A stretch of DNA of 7,990 nt from Acidimicrobiales bacterium (lineage in GTDB: Bacteria; Actinomycetota; Acidimicrobiia; Acidimicrobiales; UBA8190), in assembly GCA_030042575.1 (NCBI GenBank), contig JASHZK010000077.1, positions 1 through 7,990 of the forward strand. Reading direction: 5' to 3'. Shown in pieces: positions 6,069-7,990 of the stretch. The first letter of the stretch is position 1. Each line of letters starts with the position of its first letter. The translations under genes and the position numbers were made by a program. The notes under the pieces are model-generated. The model searched no databases and had not been told where the DNA came from. It saw nothing but the letters and a program-made list of their open reading frames with translations.

Positions 6069-7976
6069 GTGCCATCTTCGCCGACGAGAGCCCCGCATCC
6101 GCTTGACTCGCTCACCACCGAGGAGATCGCCGCTGCTGCGGCACTGGTGAAGTCCGATGCACGCTTCGACGACCAAGCGCGTTTCGCCTACGTGGGTCTG
6201 GCCGAACCCTCCAAACCGTCGGTGACGTCGTTCGCATCCGGCGATCCGGTCCAACGGGACGTGCGGATGGTGATGACGACAGGGCCGCATGCTCGGGTGG
6301 TGGAGGTCGTCGCCTCGCTCTCGGATCGGTGTCTCCGCTCCGTGACGGAGATCGACGACGTGCGACCCAACCTTCTCTTCGAGGAGGCGCTGGCAGCCAT
6401 GACGGCGCTCACCACCGACGTCGCCTGGAACGCCGCCATGGCCAGGCGCGGCATCACCGATCCGGCCCAGGTCCAGATCGACCCCTGGCCGGCCGGCAAT
6501 TTCGCCTCCCCGCACGAGGACGGGCGGCGCATCTGCCGCTGTCTGCCCTACCTGCGCGACACCCCCGACGGCAACGGCTATGCGCGGCCCATCGAGGGCG
6601 TGGTGGCCTTCGTGGACATGGCCCGCGGCCAGGTCCTCGAGGTCCTCGACACCGGCGTGGTCCCGCTGCCGCCCGAGTCCGGCAGTTACTACCCCGAGTC
6701 CCAACCCGCCTTACGCCAGGACCTCAGGACCTTGGAGATCGTGCAGCCCGAGGGGCCGAGCTTCACGGTGGAGGGCAACCTCGTCCGATGGCAGCATTGG
6801 TCATTGCGGGCGACGCTCGACGCCATCGAGGGCCTGGTGCTCCACCAGATCGGCTACGAGGACCAGGGCCGGCTCCGTCCCGTGCTGTACCGGGCCTCGG
6901 TCAGCGAGATGGTCGTCCCCTACGGCGACCCGGGGCCGGTCCACGGGTGGAAGAACGCCTTCGACGCCGGCGAATGGGGCCTCGGGCGCATGGCCAACTC
7001 ACTCGAGCTCGGCTGTGACTGCCTGGGCGAGATCCGTTATCTCGACGGAGTTCTCGCCACCGAACAGGGCAAGTCCTATGTCGTGAAGAACGCCGTCTGC
7101 CTCCACGAGGAGGACTACGGCATCCTGTGGCGCCATCACGACGGTCGCTCCGGTCGCACCGAGGTGCGTCGATCCCGTCGCTTGGTGGTGAGCTCCATCG
7201 CCACGGTGGGCAATTACGACTACGGCTTCTACTGGTACTTCTACCTCGACGGCACCATCGGCTTCGAGGTGAAGCTCACCGGCGTGCTGTCCACCATGGC
7301 CGTGGCGCCCGGCCAGGACCCCCGCTTTGCCTCGATGGTGGCTCCTCAACTGGCCGCCCCCTATCACCAGCACCTGTTCAACGTCCGCCTCGACATGGAT
7401 GTCGACGGCACCACCAACTCCATCTACGAGATGGAGGCTCGTCCTCTTCCGCTAGGCGTCGACAACCCGTGGTCCAATGCCTTCGAATCTTGCGCCACGC
7501 TGCTGCGGACCGAGACCGAGGCCCAGCGCGTCGCCGACCCCGCCTGCAGCCGCCACTGGAAGGTGGTGAGCTCGACGGCCAAGAATCGCCTGGGCCGACC
7601 TACCGCCTACAAGCTTCTTCCCGGGCCCACCCCCACGCTGTTGGCCTCCGCCCACTCGAGCGTGGGCCGCCGGGCCGCATTCGCCACCAAGAACCTGTGG
7701 GTCACGCCCTACGACCCCGGGGAACGGCGGGCGGCAGGTGAATACCCGAACCAACACCGGGGCGGAGACGGCCTGCCCGAGTGGACGTCGAAAAACCGCG
7801 CCATCGTCGACGAGGACCTGGTGCTCTGGTACACGTTCGGGGTCACCCACATCCCCCGGCCCGAGGACTGGCCCGTGATGCCGGTCGAGTACGCCGGTTT
7901 CCTCCTCGTGCCCACCGGTTTCTTCGACCGCAATCCGGCCCTCGACCTGCCGCCACCTGGGCACTGCCACACGTAG
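6069..7976 (+). CDS. Copper-containing primary amine oxidase (topaquinone)
   Basis: From GTG 6069 the product is 635 aa, a full-length bacterial copper amine oxidase (EC 1.4.3.21 type). It oxidises primary amines to aldehydes with release of ammonia and H2O2. All catalytic elements are present: the Val-Gly-Asn-Tyr-Asp-Tyr motif whose Tyr383 becomes topaquinone, the catalytic base Asp299 in Phe-Asp-Ala-Gly-Glu-Trp, and copper ligands His433 and His435 (His-Gln-His) plus His594 (Thr-His-Ile-Pro-Arg). These fall within two residues of the positions in Arthrobacter globiformis phenylethylamine oxidase (Asp298, Tyr382, His431/433/592). Cys318 and Cys344 match its structural disulfide. The gate position two residues before the base is Ala297 instead of that enzyme's Tyr296, more like histamine oxidase and Hansenula amine oxidase. 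The protein has no signal peptide and is probably cytoplasmic. An in-frame GTG at 6060 would add only 3 residues, but the TACAGT box favours 6069. The gene lies 118 bp after the DAO-family gene, with its own promoter-like box. Confidence 0.95.
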   Translation: MPSSPTRAPHPLDSLTTEEIAAAAALVKSDARFDDQARFAYVGLAEPSKPSVTSFASGDPVQRDVRMVMTTGPHARVVEVVASLSDRCLRSVTEIDDVRPNLLFEEALAAMTALTTDVAWNAAMARRGITDPAQVQIDPWPAGNFASPHEDGRRICRCLPYLRDTPDGNGYARPIEGVVAFVDMARGQVLEVLDTGVVPLPPESGSYYPESQPALRQDLRTLEIVQPEGPSFTVEGNLVRWQHWSLRATLDAIEGLVLHQIGYEDQGRLRPVLYRASVSEMVVPYGDPGPVHGWKNAFDAGEWGLGRMANSLELGCDCLGEIRYLDGVLATEQGKSYVVKNAVCLHEEDYGILWRHHDGRSGRTEVRRSRRLVVSSIATVGNYDYGFYWYFYLDGTIGFEVKLTGVLSTMAVAPGQDPRFASMVAPQLAAPYHQHLFNVRLDMDVDGTTNSIYEMEARPLPLGVDNPWSNAFESCATLLRTETEAQRVADPACSRHWKVVSSTAKNRLGRPTAYKLLPGPTPTLLASAHSSVGRRAAFATKNLWVTPYDPGERRAAGEYPNQHRGGDGLPEWTSKNRAIVDEDLVLWYTFGVTHIPRPEDWPVMPVEYAGFLLVPTGFFDRNPALDLPPPGHCHT

Positions 7977-7990
7977 GAGCTCGGGGGGAC

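Noticed and set aside
4943..6118. 391-codon minus-strand open frame
   Set aside because: It is antisense to the DAO-family gene, has Gly/Pro/Arg-rich translation with no motif, and would cross the amine oxidase promoter.
7977..7990. Possible start of a further gene after the amine oxidase
   Set aside because: Only 14 bases remain, with a purine-rich stretch but no start codon in the window.

Overview
The window is GC-rich (codon third positions mostly G or C), tightly packed bacterial DNA. Several gene starts carry an actinobacterial-style TANNNT box 7 nt before the start codon. A DinB/mycothiol-dependent-isomerase-type protein is also present. Together these suggest a high-GC actinobacterium, possibly of the Acidimicrobiia type. 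That placement is inference; no rRNA or other marker gene is present.

Layout, left to right: (1) the 3' part of a polytopic membrane protein gene on + (1-1605), cut by the window edge; (2) a convergent intergenic hairpin (1634-1676); (3) a FAD-dependent, sulfide:quinone-oxidoreductase/flavocytochrome-c-like oxidoreductase on - (1730-2866); (4) divergently, a DinB/mycothiol-dependent maleylpyruvate isomerase-fold protein on + (2939-3637); (5) converging on it, a SnoaL-like (NTF2-fold) protein on - (3662-4168); (6) a RidA-family protein on - (4253-4711); (7) divergently, a glycine/D-amino-acid-oxidase-family flavoenzyme on + (4790-5950); (8) a copper/topaquinone primary amine oxidase on + (6069-7976). 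Every gap is under about 125 bp. No tRNA, rRNA, CRISPR array, insertion sequence or phage gene was seen.

The functional theme of the right half is oxidative deamination. The DAO-family enzyme would release an imino acid and H2O2. The RidA-family protein, transcribed from the same 78-bp divergent intergenic region, belongs to a family that hydrolyses reactive imines. The copper amine oxidase converts primary amines to aldehydes, ammonia and H2O2. The left half looks like unrelated housekeeping or accessory genes. Nothing here is clearly a new defence, mobile or biosynthetic system. The most useful observations are the shared leaderless-promoter geometry, which also corrects two start codons, the RidA/oxidase pairing, active-site substitutions in the two oxidases, and candidate operator repeats before the amine oxidase.
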